Shown piece by piece: positions 8,865 through 17,012 of a stretch of 64,000 nt of DNA. The DNA comes from Aequorivita viscosa (GTDB taxonomy: Bacteria > Bacteroidota > Bacteroidia > Flavobacteriales > Flavobacteriaceae). The position numbers were made by a program, and so were the translations under genes. The first letter of the stretch is position 1. Every line of letters starts with the position of its first letter. The notes beneath the pieces are model-generated. The model made no database searches and had not been told where the DNA came from. It saw nothing but the letters and a program-made list of their open reading frames with translations. The DNA is taken from assembly GCF_900106795.1 (NCBI RefSeq), contig NZ_FNNS01000021.1, forward strand, positions 1-64,000, given 5' to 3'.

Positions 8865-9302
8865 TTGAAAATAAACACCCTTTTTATACTTCTAATTTCG
8901 TTAGTCGCATTGTCTTGTTCAAAAAGTGACGTGAAGCAAAGTAAAAATCCGTACTTAACGAATCCTGTGGTTAGCATGACGTTAAATCTAAACCTTCCTG
9001 AATATAATCCGTTAAAATTTCCGGGAAATCACATAATCACTTCCCAAGGTATCAAAGGAATTGTTGTTTATTGTGTGAGCGACGATTATTATTTGGCATT
9101 TGATTTAACAGACCCGAATCACGTTCCTAATAGCTGCTCAAGAATGGAGATTAGTGGCATAATTGCAACCTGTCCTTGCCCCAATGAAGAGAATAGCTAT
9201 TACATTATCTCTGGACAACACACCGTTGAACCTGACACCAAATATCCGATGCAACAATACCGCGCTGAAAGAAATGGCAATAGTATTGTTATAAGTAATT
9301 AA
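8865..9302 (+). CDS. Lipoprotein with degenerate Rieske-like fold
   Basis: A 145-residue lipoprotein read from a TTG at 8865, which places a proper signal sequence at the N-terminus (KINTLFILLISLVALSC, lipobox cysteine near residue 18). The frame stays open back to a GTG at 8784, but that codon lies inside a terminator hairpin and would spoil the signal peptide. The body has the order of a Rieske ferredoxin domain (FPGNH, GIKGIVVYC, YYLAFDL, ATCPCP, YPMQQYRAE). The two CxH/CxxH cluster motifs are not intact, because both histidines are missing. It probably no longer carries a 2Fe-2S cluster. Function unknown. Confidence 0.7.
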   Translation: MKINTLFILLISLVALSCSKSDVKQSKNPYLTNPVVSMTLNLNLPEYNPLKFPGNHIITSQGIKGIVVYCVSDDYYLAFDLTDPNHVPNSCSRMEISGIIATCPCPNEENSYYIISGQHTVEPDTKYPMQQYRAERNGNSIVISN

Positions 9303-9387
9303 TGCTTCGGCTTCGTTAAACAACCGTGCTTTTTCTTTGCTCGGCAACCTAACTTTGGTTCTTTACGAAATTAACATATAGTAAAAC

Positions 9388-9416
9388 TAGACCCCGCAAA
9401 TTTCGAGCGGGGTCTA
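9388..9416 (-). terminator. Terminator downstream of the TonB-dependent receptor
   Basis: Perfect 10-bp arms TAGACCCCGC (9388-9397) and GCGGGGTCTA (9407-9416), followed by GTTTTAC on the minus strand, shortly after the receptor stop at 9427. Confidence 0.75.
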
Positions 9417-9426
9417 AATTATTTTA

Positions 9427-11619
9427 CTAAAATTTTATTGTAGCTCCAACTAAAAAATTGATTGTAGCCTGTGGATAATACCCAGCACCTTCTACAGTAG
9501 TAACCGTTCCTGGATTACTAAAATCATCATCCCAAGTATAAAAATATCCGTTAGAAATATAGTTCACGTTGAAGATGTTATTTACTAATCCAGAAAAGAC
9601 TATTTCTTTAATCCAAGGAAGGTTATCCAATGTGTAAACGATATTTAAGTCGTTGATAAAGTAGCTATCGAGCTTAGAAGCTTCACTATCGATATTGCCC
9701 ATATACTGTTCGCCAACAAACTTAGTAAGAAGTCCGAATTGTAATTTTGTTGTTGGTGAATATTCCAACATATTCCCAGCAACAACGGATGGTGAAAATG
9801 AAATATTCGTATTTCCAAGATTTACCAATTCACCATTTAGCGAAGTAACAAAATCTACATTTTTATTCGTGCTTAAGGCGATATTTGGCAGCGTTCTCAG
9901 GTTTTTAAATAGCTGAATTTCTGCATCTACCTCTAGCCCTAATCTGTAACTTTTACCGCTACTGGTTCGCAACGCTGCCCCAACATCATTCAACTCACCT
10001 GATAGCACCAATTGGTCTTTGTAATGCATATAAAATAAATTGGTATTCACCTTTGTTTTAGCTGATGCGAAACGCCAGCCTAATTCAAAATCATCTAACT
10101 TTTCTGGTGTAATAATGCCTTGCTCATAATCGTTTCGCGAAGGTTCGCGATGTGCTTTACCGTATGAGAAATAGAACTGATTCCCTGAATTCAACATATA
10201 TGTTAGTCCTGCTTTCGGATTAAAAAAAGCATAATCCTCATCAATTTCCATCAACACCAAATCTGAAGTAATTCCAGTTGTATTGTAATTCAAAAACCTT
10301 CCTTGCAAGTCTCCAAAAACACTCAACTTGTCATTAAGTCTATAGGTTGCTTTTGAAAAAACAGTAAACTCACTCTTTTCGCCATTACTGTCGTAATAAC
10401 GGTCTCTAATTTCAGAAGTGCTTGCATACCGTGCCCAAATAACTTCGCCATAATGGTCGCCAGTGTAGTAGCTATAAAATGCACCACCCGTAAAATCGAT
10501 TTTGTTGTTTTTGTAATTCACATTTGCATTTACTGCGTAAAAATGGTTGTCTAACCAGCGACGACGGATAACATCTGTTCTATTTATTGTATCGCCCCCA
10601 ATTTGAATAGGCTCGAAACCATAAGTAGTAAACTTCTGATCTTCTTTGTACTGCTCAAAATACCCTAGTCCTCGTGTATAGTTGAAAGATAGGTTTGTGC
10701 TCCAATTATTATCGAAACGTTGATTCCAAAGCAATTGATAATGATCCTGTGCATAATCGTCGATTTCATTGTCATAAAACTGAACATTACCGTCCGCGTC
10801 AGTATACATTCCTGCCGTATTAAAGGTTCTGTCGTTTTCAAGTTTTTCTGGATCCTCAAGACCGTTCCAAGATTGGTAAGTTATGTTCTTACCTCCAAAA
10901 ACTAAAGCTTTTAGTAAGGTGTTGTCATCAACAAATGCTCCTTGCAGAAAATAAGATTTTAAATCGGAACTGGCTCTGTCTATGTAACCATCAGATTTGA
11001 TGGTCGACAACCTTCCAGCCAATTCAAAATGTTCGGAAAGCAAGCCTGTACTGAACTTGACGTTGTGCTTACGTGTATTATAACTTCCAAACGAATTTGA
11101 AATCTCCCCATAAGCTTCATTTGAAACCGCATCGCTCAACAGATTTAAACTAGCTCCAAAAGCACCAGAACCGTTTGTAGATGTGCCCACCCCACGCTGA
11201 AGTTGCAAACTTTGAACGGAGGAGGTAAAATCTGGTAAGTTTACCCAAAATGTACCTTGACTTTCGGAATCGTTATACGGAATTCCATTTAGTGTTACAT
11301 TTACACGAGAAGCATCACTCCCACGAACTCGAATATACGTATAACCCACACCAGCTCCAGCATCGCTCGTTGTTACAACCGATGGCATATAACTTAGCAT
11401 ATATGGAATATCCTGGCCTAAATTTCGGTTTTCGAGTTCTTCTTTGTCTAAATTTGAGTGTGTAATTGGAGAATCTGCGTTAACGCGGATGGCTTGAACT
11501 AGTACTTCGTCTAATGATTCAATTTTTGAGGAATCCTGCGCTTTTTCCTGAAGTGCTTCCTGCGCATTCGAAGTAATAAAAATTGCAGTGAAAGCTGCAG
11601 AAATCAATAACTTTTTCAT
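9427..11619 (-). CDS. TonB-dependent receptor, probable thiamine or precursor importer
   Basis: A 730-residue outer membrane receptor. It has a signal peptide (1-19), a plug domain at about 35-160 (DIPYMLSYMPSVV, YIRVRGSDASRVNVTLNGIP, LQLQRGVGTSTNGSGAFGASLNL) and a 22-strand-type barrel ending in an aromatic/charged final strand (FLVGATIKF). There is no N-terminal carboxypeptidase-like extension, so it is the short TonB receptor type rather than SusC. The substrate is inferred from the TPP riboswitch in its leader (11738-11892): receptors under this switch in Bacteroidota import thiamine or a pyrimidine/thiazole precursor. It forms a one-gene unit with a terminator at 9388-9416. No thiamine synthesis gene is nearby. 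Confidence 0.92.
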   Translation of the reverse strand: MKKLLISAAFTAIFITSNAQEALQEKAQDSSKIESLDEVLVQAIRVNADSPITHSNLDKEELENRNLGQDIPYMLSYMPSVVTTSDAGAGVGYTYIRVRGSDASRVNVTLNGIPYNDSESQGTFWVNLPDFTSSVQSLQLQRGVGTSTNGSGAFGASLNLLSDAVSNEAYGEISNSFGSYNTRKHNVKFSTGLLSEHFELAGRLSTIKSDGYIDRASSDLKSYFLQGAFVDDNTLLKALVFGGKNITYQSWNGLEDPEKLENDRTFNTAGMYTDADGNVQFYDNEIDDYAQDHYQLLWNQRFDNNWSTNLSFNYTRGLGYFEQYKEDQKFTTYGFEPIQIGGDTINRTDVIRRRWLDNHFYAVNANVNYKNNKIDFTGGAFYSYYTGDHYGEVIWARYASTSEIRDRYYDSNGEKSEFTVFSKATYRLNDKLSVFGDLQGRFLNYNTTGITSDLVLMEIDEDYAFFNPKAGLTYMLNSGNQFYFSYGKAHREPSRNDYEQGIITPEKLDDFELGWRFASAKTKVNTNLFYMHYKDQLVLSGELNDVGAALRTSSGKSYRLGLEVDAEIQLFKNLRTLPNIALSTNKNVDFVTSLNGELVNLGNTNISFSPSVVAGNMLEYSPTTKLQFGLLTKFVGEQYMGNIDSEASKLDSYFINDLNIVYTLDNLPWIKEIVFSGLVNNIFNVNYISNGYFYTWDDDFSNPGTVTTVEGAGYYPQATINFLVGATIKF

Positions 11620-11680
11620 TCGTAATAATTTTAAATTTTACGAATAAAAGGGGCGTTATTCTTGGTTTGTTAAATGGTTT

Positions 11681-11724
11681 AAATTAAAAATCCCTGAAAC
11701 AATACGTCGCGTATTATTACAGGG
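11681..11724 (-). terminator. Riboswitch expression platform: intrinsic terminator
   Basis: On the minus strand, after the aptamer, a hairpin with CCCTG/CAGGG outer arms and AATACG/CGTATT inner arms (11692-11724) is followed by a T-rich run ATTTTTAATTT (11681-11691). It lies between the aptamer and the receptor start, as expected for TPP-induced premature termination. Confidence 0.75.
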
Positions 11725-11737
11725 GGTTCCTATGTGT

Positions 11738-11892
11738 TTTCCCTTAGCAGCATTACCTGCCCAGGTTCTTTGGGTATAATCTCAGCCAGAATGATTAACG
11801 ATTTTAAATTGCAAACTTTAGATTTTAAAAAATCAAAATATTCAATCAGATATCTACAATCGTTAATCCCTTAGCACCCCTTTGAGATGTTC
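11738..11892 (-). promoter_or_regulatory. TPP (thiamine pyrophosphate) riboswitch aptamer
   Basis: On the minus strand the thi-box is complete: AAAGGGGTGCT near 11885-11873, GGCTGAGATTATACCC at about 11787-11772, AAGAACCTG at about 11771-11763, then GCAGGTAATGCTGCTAAGGG at about 11760-11741. CTGAGA, ACCC, GAACCTG and the AATGC..AAGGG closing strand are the conserved thiamine-binding elements. The P3 arm is enlarged, with a long paired extension (GATTAACGATT pairing with AATCGTTAATC). It sits about 120-270 bases before the receptor start. Confidence 0.95.
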
Positions 11893-12049
11893 GGCAAAGA
11901 TACAATCCTTTTTATAATTCAGTTCAACAATCTGCATTTTTAGTTTTATGACAATCGCTTTCTTTTCATTTTTGAATAAATTTGAAAATCGCTTTTTTCA
12001 TTTCTATAATTTTACCATATTATTAATAAATGCGAACTTGTATCGTATT

Positions 12050-12057
12050 TACATTTG
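12050..12057 (+). promoter_or_regulatory. -7 promoter box of the hybrid kinase gene
   Basis: TACATTTG matches TAnnTTTG and lies 4 bp before the ATG at 12062, so the transcript would be nearly leaderless. Confidence 0.4.
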
Positions 12058-12061
12058 AAAA

Positions 12062-14530
12062 ATGTCTGCCTCCCGAAATAAATTCACATTTAAGATAATC
12101 CTCAGCTATTTAGTTTTGGGTGTGTTATCGGTATTAGTCGCGCTTTTTTTATATTCAGAATTTGAAAAGTTAACATCACAAAACATTGACAGTTTCGGCG
12201 AGAAGAAATTTATTGAAACAGGATCGCTCATCAATCTAGTCTATGAAGCCGATGGATTTGCGAGAATAGCGCTCTTAACAGAAGAAGATAGTGACTTTGA
12301 AAAATACATGCTTAAAACAGATTCGTTATTCCTTAAAATAAAGGAAATTAAATCGCTTTCTACCAACGAGTTTCAACTAAAGCAATTAGATAGTGTTAAA
12401 TCGCTTCTCATAGAAAAAAGTCAGAATATTGAGCAATTACGCATTTTAACCCTGACAAATAAAAAAGATACTTCTCTCGATGAAATAATGAAAGAAGTTC
12501 AAAAGTTAGAGGCTTCCATTGGAGTAATTTCTGTAGAAACACTTTACAAAGACCCGTCAAAACTTAGCAAGCGAGAACGGCGCATTTGGCAATCGTATGC
12601 CGAATATTTAAACAATAGTCCCGCACGCGATACGGCAACCGTAAAATCTAAAACAGTAGATTCTATGTTGGCTGCCTCGCGATACATTGTTTCTGAAGCC
12701 AAAAAAGCAAACTCACGAATTAGCAAATCTTTACTACAGAAAGAGAATGAACTTATCCGAAACGACCTTAATATTTCAGAACGGTTAAGGGAAATTATTG
12801 CCAGTTTCGATTCTGAAATAACAAAAAAGAACAAATTAGAACTTGAAAAACGTAAAGCTACCATCGAAAGAGCTGGTGCTGTTTTAAAATATGCTGGAAT
12901 AATCGGCGGGGTGGCAATGCTAATTTTTTCATATTTAATTCTTTCAGACTTTTTTAGGGCAGAACGTTATAAAAAGAACTTAGAAGAATCGAAAGCCTAC
13001 GCCGAATATTTATTAAAAAGCAGGGAACAACTAATTTCGACAGTTAGTCACGATTTAAAAACTCCTTTAAACAGTATTAGCGGGTATTCCGAATTATTTG
13101 AAAATTTCACCCTCTCTGAAAAACAGAAGTACTATTTGTCGCAAATAACCTCAAGCACCCACTTTATATCGCAACTCGTAGATGATTTATTAGATTTTTC
13201 TAAGCTTGAAGCAGGAAAGCTTTCCATTGAAAAAACTCCTTTTTCTTTAGAAAATATACTTATTGAAGCTGGAAATGCCGTAAAACAACTTTATCCCGAC
13301 AAGCCTGTTGCATTAAAAATTTCAATTCCAGAGACATTAAAAGGTCAAATCTTCTTAAGCGATCCGCTACGCATTCGACAGATTATAAACAATTTAGTTG
13401 GCAATGCTTTTAAATTTACTGCAGAAGGAAGCGTTGAAATAAAAGTTGAATTATTAAAAACAAAGAAGCAAGTTTCTACAATTCAAATTGCTGTAATTGA
13501 TACAGGAATTGGAATTTCAGAGGAAAAACAACAACTTATCTTTAATGAATTTACCCAAGCCGAATCTAATATTGCTCACAAATTTGGTGGTAGCGGTTTG
13601 GGTTTAGCAATATCCAAAAAACTTACTGAGCTTTTAAATGGAACTTTAAAAGTGCAAAGTATAATAGGCAAAGGAAGCAAGTTTACTTTAACACTCTCTC
13701 TGGAGAATTCTAAAACATTTTTTCATAAAAAACCCGAAACAGAACGTGTTGCTTTTAAAAATTTGAAAGGTGTTGTAATTGACGACGACCACAGCCTCCG
13801 TTCATTAACGCAGGAAATGTTACAACAAATGGGAGTTGAAACGCAAAGTTTTGATGGCTTGCTTAGTTTTCAAAATTCAAAAACAGATTACGAATTTGAC
13901 TTTATTTTAACCGATATTCAAATGCCAAACAACGATGGGTTTTCGGTTCTAAAAAGCGTGAAACGGAACGAAGTTGATTTTTATAATAAGCAGCCAGTAA
14001 TTGCAATGACGGGAAGTCGCGAACATACTAGAGAATTCTACTTAAATCAGGGGTTTGACGAAATGCTGCCCAAACCTTTTACCCGAGAATCTTTAAATAA
14101 AGTGCTGCAAACTATTTTTCCAAAGCACATAACTATATTAGAGGTGTCAAATTTTAATAAAAACACCTCAACAGAGTTAAATACAAATGATGCTAATAAA
14201 AACGGAAATTTTGATTTATCACTATTAAAATCTTTCGTGAACTCGACCGAATCACTTCGGGAAATACTCGCGCTATTTAATAAACAAACTGAAAAAGATT
14301 TGACTTTTTTAAAAGAAGCGGTTAATGAAAATAATGTAGAAGCAATTAAAGATACAGCACACCGAATGTTAACGATGAGCCGTCAAATAAAGGCTGTAAA
14401 AATTATTTCAATTTTAGAGAAAATGGAATCATACCCTGTAAATAAAATAGAAAAAGCTGAAATGGAAAGCGATTTAAAAGAATTGGAATTTTGGGCAAAC
14501 GTATTGTTGAATGAATTGAAAAAGGTATAA
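12062..14530 (+). CDS. Hybrid sensor histidine kinase with receiver and HPt domains
   Basis: An 822-residue phosphorelay protein. TM1 is at about 9-28. A long helical periplasmic sensor follows (about 30-270), then TM2 at about 272-292. Next comes a HisKA domain with SHDLKTPLNSISGY, phospho-acceptor His330. The HATPase domain has NNLVGNAFKFT, DTGIGI and GSGLGLAIS. A receiver domain starts at about 567 (VVIDDDHS) with phospho-acceptor Asp618 in LTDIQMPNNDG. A C-terminal histidine phosphotransfer domain has candidate His767 in DTAHRML; the usual Lys-Gly after that histidine is not kept. It ends 2 bp from the end of the convergent sigma-54 activator, a possible but unproven partner. Confidence 0.92.
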   Translation: MSASRNKFTFKIILSYLVLGVLSVLVALFLYSEFEKLTSQNIDSFGEKKFIETGSLINLVYEADGFARIALLTEEDSDFEKYMLKTDSLFLKIKEIKSLSTNEFQLKQLDSVKSLLIEKSQNIEQLRILTLTNKKDTSLDEIMKEVQKLEASIGVISVETLYKDPSKLSKRERRIWQSYAEYLNNSPARDTATVKSKTVDSMLAASRYIVSEAKKANSRISKSLLQKENELIRNDLNISERLREIIASFDSEITKKNKLELEKRKATIERAGAVLKYAGIIGGVAMLIFSYLILSDFFRAERYKKNLEESKAYAEYLLKSREQLISTVSHDLKTPLNSISGYSELFENFTLSEKQKYYLSQITSSTHFISQLVDDLLDFSKLEAGKLSIEKTPFSLENILIEAGNAVKQLYPDKPVALKISIPETLKGQIFLSDPLRIRQIINNLVGNAFKFTAEGSVEIKVELLKTKKQVSTIQIAVIDTGIGISEEKQQLIFNEFTQAESNIAHKFGGSGLGLAISKKLTELLNGTLKVQSIIGKGSKFTLTLSLENSKTFFHKKPETERVAFKNLKGVVIDDDHSLRSLTQEMLQQMGVETQSFDGLLSFQNSKTDYEFDFILTDIQMPNNDGFSVLKSVKRNEVDFYNKQPVIAMTGSREHTREFYLNQGFDEMLPKPFTRESLNKVLQTIFPKHITILEVSNFNKNTSTELNTNDANKNGNFDLSLLKSFVNSTESLREILALFNKQTEKDLTFLKEAVNENNVEAIKDTAHRMLTMSRQIKAVKIISILEKMESYPVNKIEKAEMESDLKELEFWANVLLNELKKV

Positions 14531-14532
14531 GC

Positions 14533-15897
14533 TTACAATTCAATATTGTAAAGTTCCAATTTATTGTAAAGCGTTTTACGAGTAATATTTAGAAGTTTCG
14601 CAGCTTTCGTTTTATTAAAATCAGCTTCTTTTAAAGCGTTTAAAATGAGTTGTTTTTCATTAGTTTCTTTAGAGTAATCAACACTTTTAGAAGTCGATTT
14701 TTTATAAAGAATTACTTCACGCGGAATTACCTGTAATGGTATTAAATCTGAATTTGTTAACAAAACCGAACGCTTTATTACATTTCGAAGTTCACGAAGG
14801 TTTCCAGGCCAAGCATAATTTTTAAAAGCTTCTTCCACCTCTTTCGAGAGTCCTAAAACTTCCTTCCCTAACGATCTATTAGCTTCATTTAAAAAATATT
14901 CAATAAAAAGAAAAAGATCTTCTTTACGCTCGTGCAAGGACGGGATACGAATAGAAAACTCATTTAATCTATGATATAAATCTTCTCTAAAAGTTCGCTC
15001 CGAAACTGCCTTCAATAAGTCTTCGTTGGTTGCCGAAATAATACGCACATCTACATCAATTTCGGTATTACTACCCACTGGTTTTATTCTTCGTTCTTGC
15101 AAAGCGCGCAATAATTGTATTTGGTTTTCATAGGAAAGATTACCAACCTCATCCAAAAAAAGGGTTCCTCCGTTGGCAGCTTCAAAATGTCCTTTTTTAT
15201 CATTTATAGCCCCTGTAAAACTTCCTTTTAAATGGCCAAAAAACTCACTTGCGGCAATTTCGTTCGGAATAGCGCCACAATCTACAGCTACAAATGTTTT
15301 ATTTCGTCTATCACTGTAATTATGAATTGCTTTGGCGGCCACTTCTTTTCCTGTTCCACTTTCTCCTTCAATTAAAACACACATGTCTGTAGGCCCGACA
15401 AGTTTTAGGTACTCGTTAAATTTTTTAGAAGTTTCGCTTATTCCTTTTACAAACACTGGATTTTGTTGTACAACTTCTAAATTAGCAACCTCTTGCGAAG
15501 TGTTGTGCTCCAATTTGGTTTTAAGGACAGTCGAGTTGTTTTTTGAAGCTTCATTAATTATCATCAACAATTCTTCTGGGAGAAAAGGTTTAGAAATATA
15601 ATCTAAAGCGCCCTTTTTTATTGCCATAACCGCCGTGTCAACTTCGGCATACCCAGTCATTAAAATTACTTTCGTATTTGGAGAAACTCTCTGAACGTAT
15701 TCTAATAAATCCAGTCCAGAATCATCTGGCAGTTTTAGATCGGTTATCAAAAAATCGAAAGATGCACTAGACAAAGACTTGCGCCCGTGTGCTCCTGTTA
15801 ACGAAATGGATATTTCAAAACCTTTGCGTTCTAAAAACGAACCGAGCATTTTTCCAAACGCAACGTCATCTTCAATTATGTGTATTTGCTGAATCAT
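14533..15897 (-). CDS. Sigma-54-dependent response regulator (NtrC family)
   Basis: A 454-residue activator. It has a receiver domain (about 5-118; acidic EDD at 9-11, phospho-acceptor Asp53 in LITDLKLP), and a central AAA+ domain with Walker A GESGTGKE. The sigma-54 contact loop reads GSFTGA instead of GAFTGA, a variant that keeps the Phe-Thr core. The C-terminal Fis-type helix-turn-helix contains NKTKAAKLLNITRKTLYNKL. It would activate RpoN promoters when phosphorylated. It lies tail to tail with the hybrid kinase, which makes that kinase a candidate phosphodonor. Confidence 0.95.
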   Translation of the reverse strand: MIQQIHIIEDDVAFGKMLGSFLERKGFEISISLTGAHGRKSLSSASFDFLITDLKLPDDSGLDLLEYVQRVSPNTKVILMTGYAEVDTAVMAIKKGALDYISKPFLPEELLMIINEASKNNSTVLKTKLEHNTSQEVANLEVVQQNPVFVKGISETSKKFNEYLKLVGPTDMCVLIEGESGTGKEVAAKAIHNYSDRRNKTFVAVDCGAIPNEIAASEFFGHLKGSFTGAINDKKGHFEAANGGTLFLDEVGNLSYENQIQLLRALQERRIKPVGSNTEIDVDVRIISATNEDLLKAVSERTFREDLYHRLNEFSIRIPSLHERKEDLFLFIEYFLNEANRSLGKEVLGLSKEVEEAFKNYAWPGNLRELRNVIKRSVLLTNSDLIPLQVIPREVILYKKSTSKSVDYSKETNEKQLILNALKEADFNKTKAAKLLNITRKTLYNKLELYNIEL

Positions 15898-15960
15898 TAT
15901 CGAACTTGAAAAGGTAAAAATAGCAAGTATAAACTGTGATAATCTTTAAAGTTATCACAA

Positions 15961-15988
15961 AAAAGGCATCCAAAATTGGACGCCTTTT
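15961..15988 (-). terminator. Terminator downstream of the PepSY-like secreted protein gene
   Basis: Arms AAAAGGC (15961-15967) and GCCTTTT (15982-15988) with further inner pairing (TCC/GGA), followed on the minus strand by TTTTTT. It serves the gene ending at 16020. Confidence 0.75.
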
Positions 15989-16019
15989 CTCGAAGTATTG
16001 AATCTAAAACACTTGCAGC

Positions 16020-16391
16020 TTACTGCTTCTTTAATTCATTTTTAATCATTTCGCCATTAGCGTTTACATAAACCGTTGCGGTTTTAGCATCATTAGTGGC
16101 GAGATGAATTTTGTAATCACCCTGAGCATTCACATAAGCTTTTGAAATGGTCGCTCCGTTAAAGTTTTTAGCTACGGTATTTTTAACGGATTGCGGTAGT
16201 TCAGACACCATTACTTCCTTGTAATTTTGTACAGCCGTAGCACTTTGGGCAGCGATTAGTCTTTTACTAGACTCAGTTTCAACCGAAGCTTGCACTGTCT
16301 TATTTTTCGCACTTACTACCTCAGTAGCCTGTGCGTTGGCAACGGTTAAACCTCCTAATACAATGGCTGTACTTAATAGTAACTTTTTCAT
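16020..16391 (-). CDS. Small secreted PepSY-like protein
   Basis: A 123-residue exported protein with a clear signal peptide (MKKLLLSTAIVLGGLTVANAQ). The mature part has a C-terminal module of about 60 residues: LPQSVKNTVAKNFNGATI, then KAYVNAQGDYKIHL and VYVNANGEMI. This pattern resembles the PepSY-like (BLIP-like) small periplasmic proteins of Bacteroidota. No function is established. It is a one-gene unit with its own terminator. Confidence 0.75.
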   Translation of the reverse strand: MKKLLLSTAIVLGGLTVANAQATEVVSAKNKTVQASVETESSKRLIAAQSATAVQNYKEVMVSELPQSVKNTVAKNFNGATISKAYVNAQGDYKIHLATNDAKTATVYVNANGEMIKNELKKQ

Positions 16392-16607
16392 AGTCTTAAT
16401 TTTTTATTTGATTTTTATTTTTTCCTTTTCAACTTTGATAGCTGCTTTGTATATAGAAAAATTAGTGCCAAATAATGACAGAATCACTTTCTAAAACAAA
16501 TAGACTGTTTTTCAGTTAATTACTAAAATAGAAGTAAAAAAAATCAAATGAAGACTGTATAATAGACTGAACGCTTGTGTAAATATTATACAAGTTTTGT
16601 GTACTTC

Positions 16608-17012
16608 TTATTCAATTCTTGGAGGTTTCCGATTGGATTTTTTAAAAGCACGCTCTTTTTTAGACTTTAAACGGCGCTCAATCGCATTTTTAGAAGGTTT
16701 GGTTTTTTTGCGTTTTTTGGCAACTTTCAGATTTTCTTGAAGTAAGCTAACCAATCTTTCAATAACAATAGCCTTATTTCGGTGTTGGCTTCTCGTTTCT
16801 CCACATTGTAGCGTAAGGATGCCATCAGCAGATAATTTTGAAGATAATTTATCACGAAGTCGATCCTTCTCAATATCCGAAAGAGCTCGCGAAGATTCCA
16901 AATCGAATGCAACTTCAACTTTCGAGGCTGTTTTGTTCACATGCTGCCCGCCAGGGCCGCTGCTGCGAATGCCTTTAAAGTTGAGTTCAGTAAGAAGAAT
17001 TTCGACGTCCAT
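16608..17012 (-). CDS. arfB: Alternative ribosome-rescue factor / peptidyl-tRNA hydrolase ArfB
   Basis: A 134-residue protein of the RF1-like class. The catalytic GGQ is at residues 21-23 in SSGPGGQHVNKTASKVE, and a basic C-terminal tail (AKKRKKTKPSK, then RRLKSKKERAFKK) would enter the empty mRNA channel of stalled ribosomes. There is no codon-recognition domain, which separates it from full release factors. I chose ATG 17012 rather than an upstream in-frame start because it is where the domain begins. It also overlaps the DUF4301 stop as TAATG, implying translational coupling. Confidence 0.93.
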   Translation of the reverse strand: MDVEILLTELNFKGIRSSGPGGQHVNKTASKVEVAFDLESSRALSDIEKDRLRDKLSSKLSADGILTLQCGETRSQHRNKAIVIERLVSLLQENLKVAKKRKKTKPSKNAIERRLKSKKERAFKKSNRKPPRIE

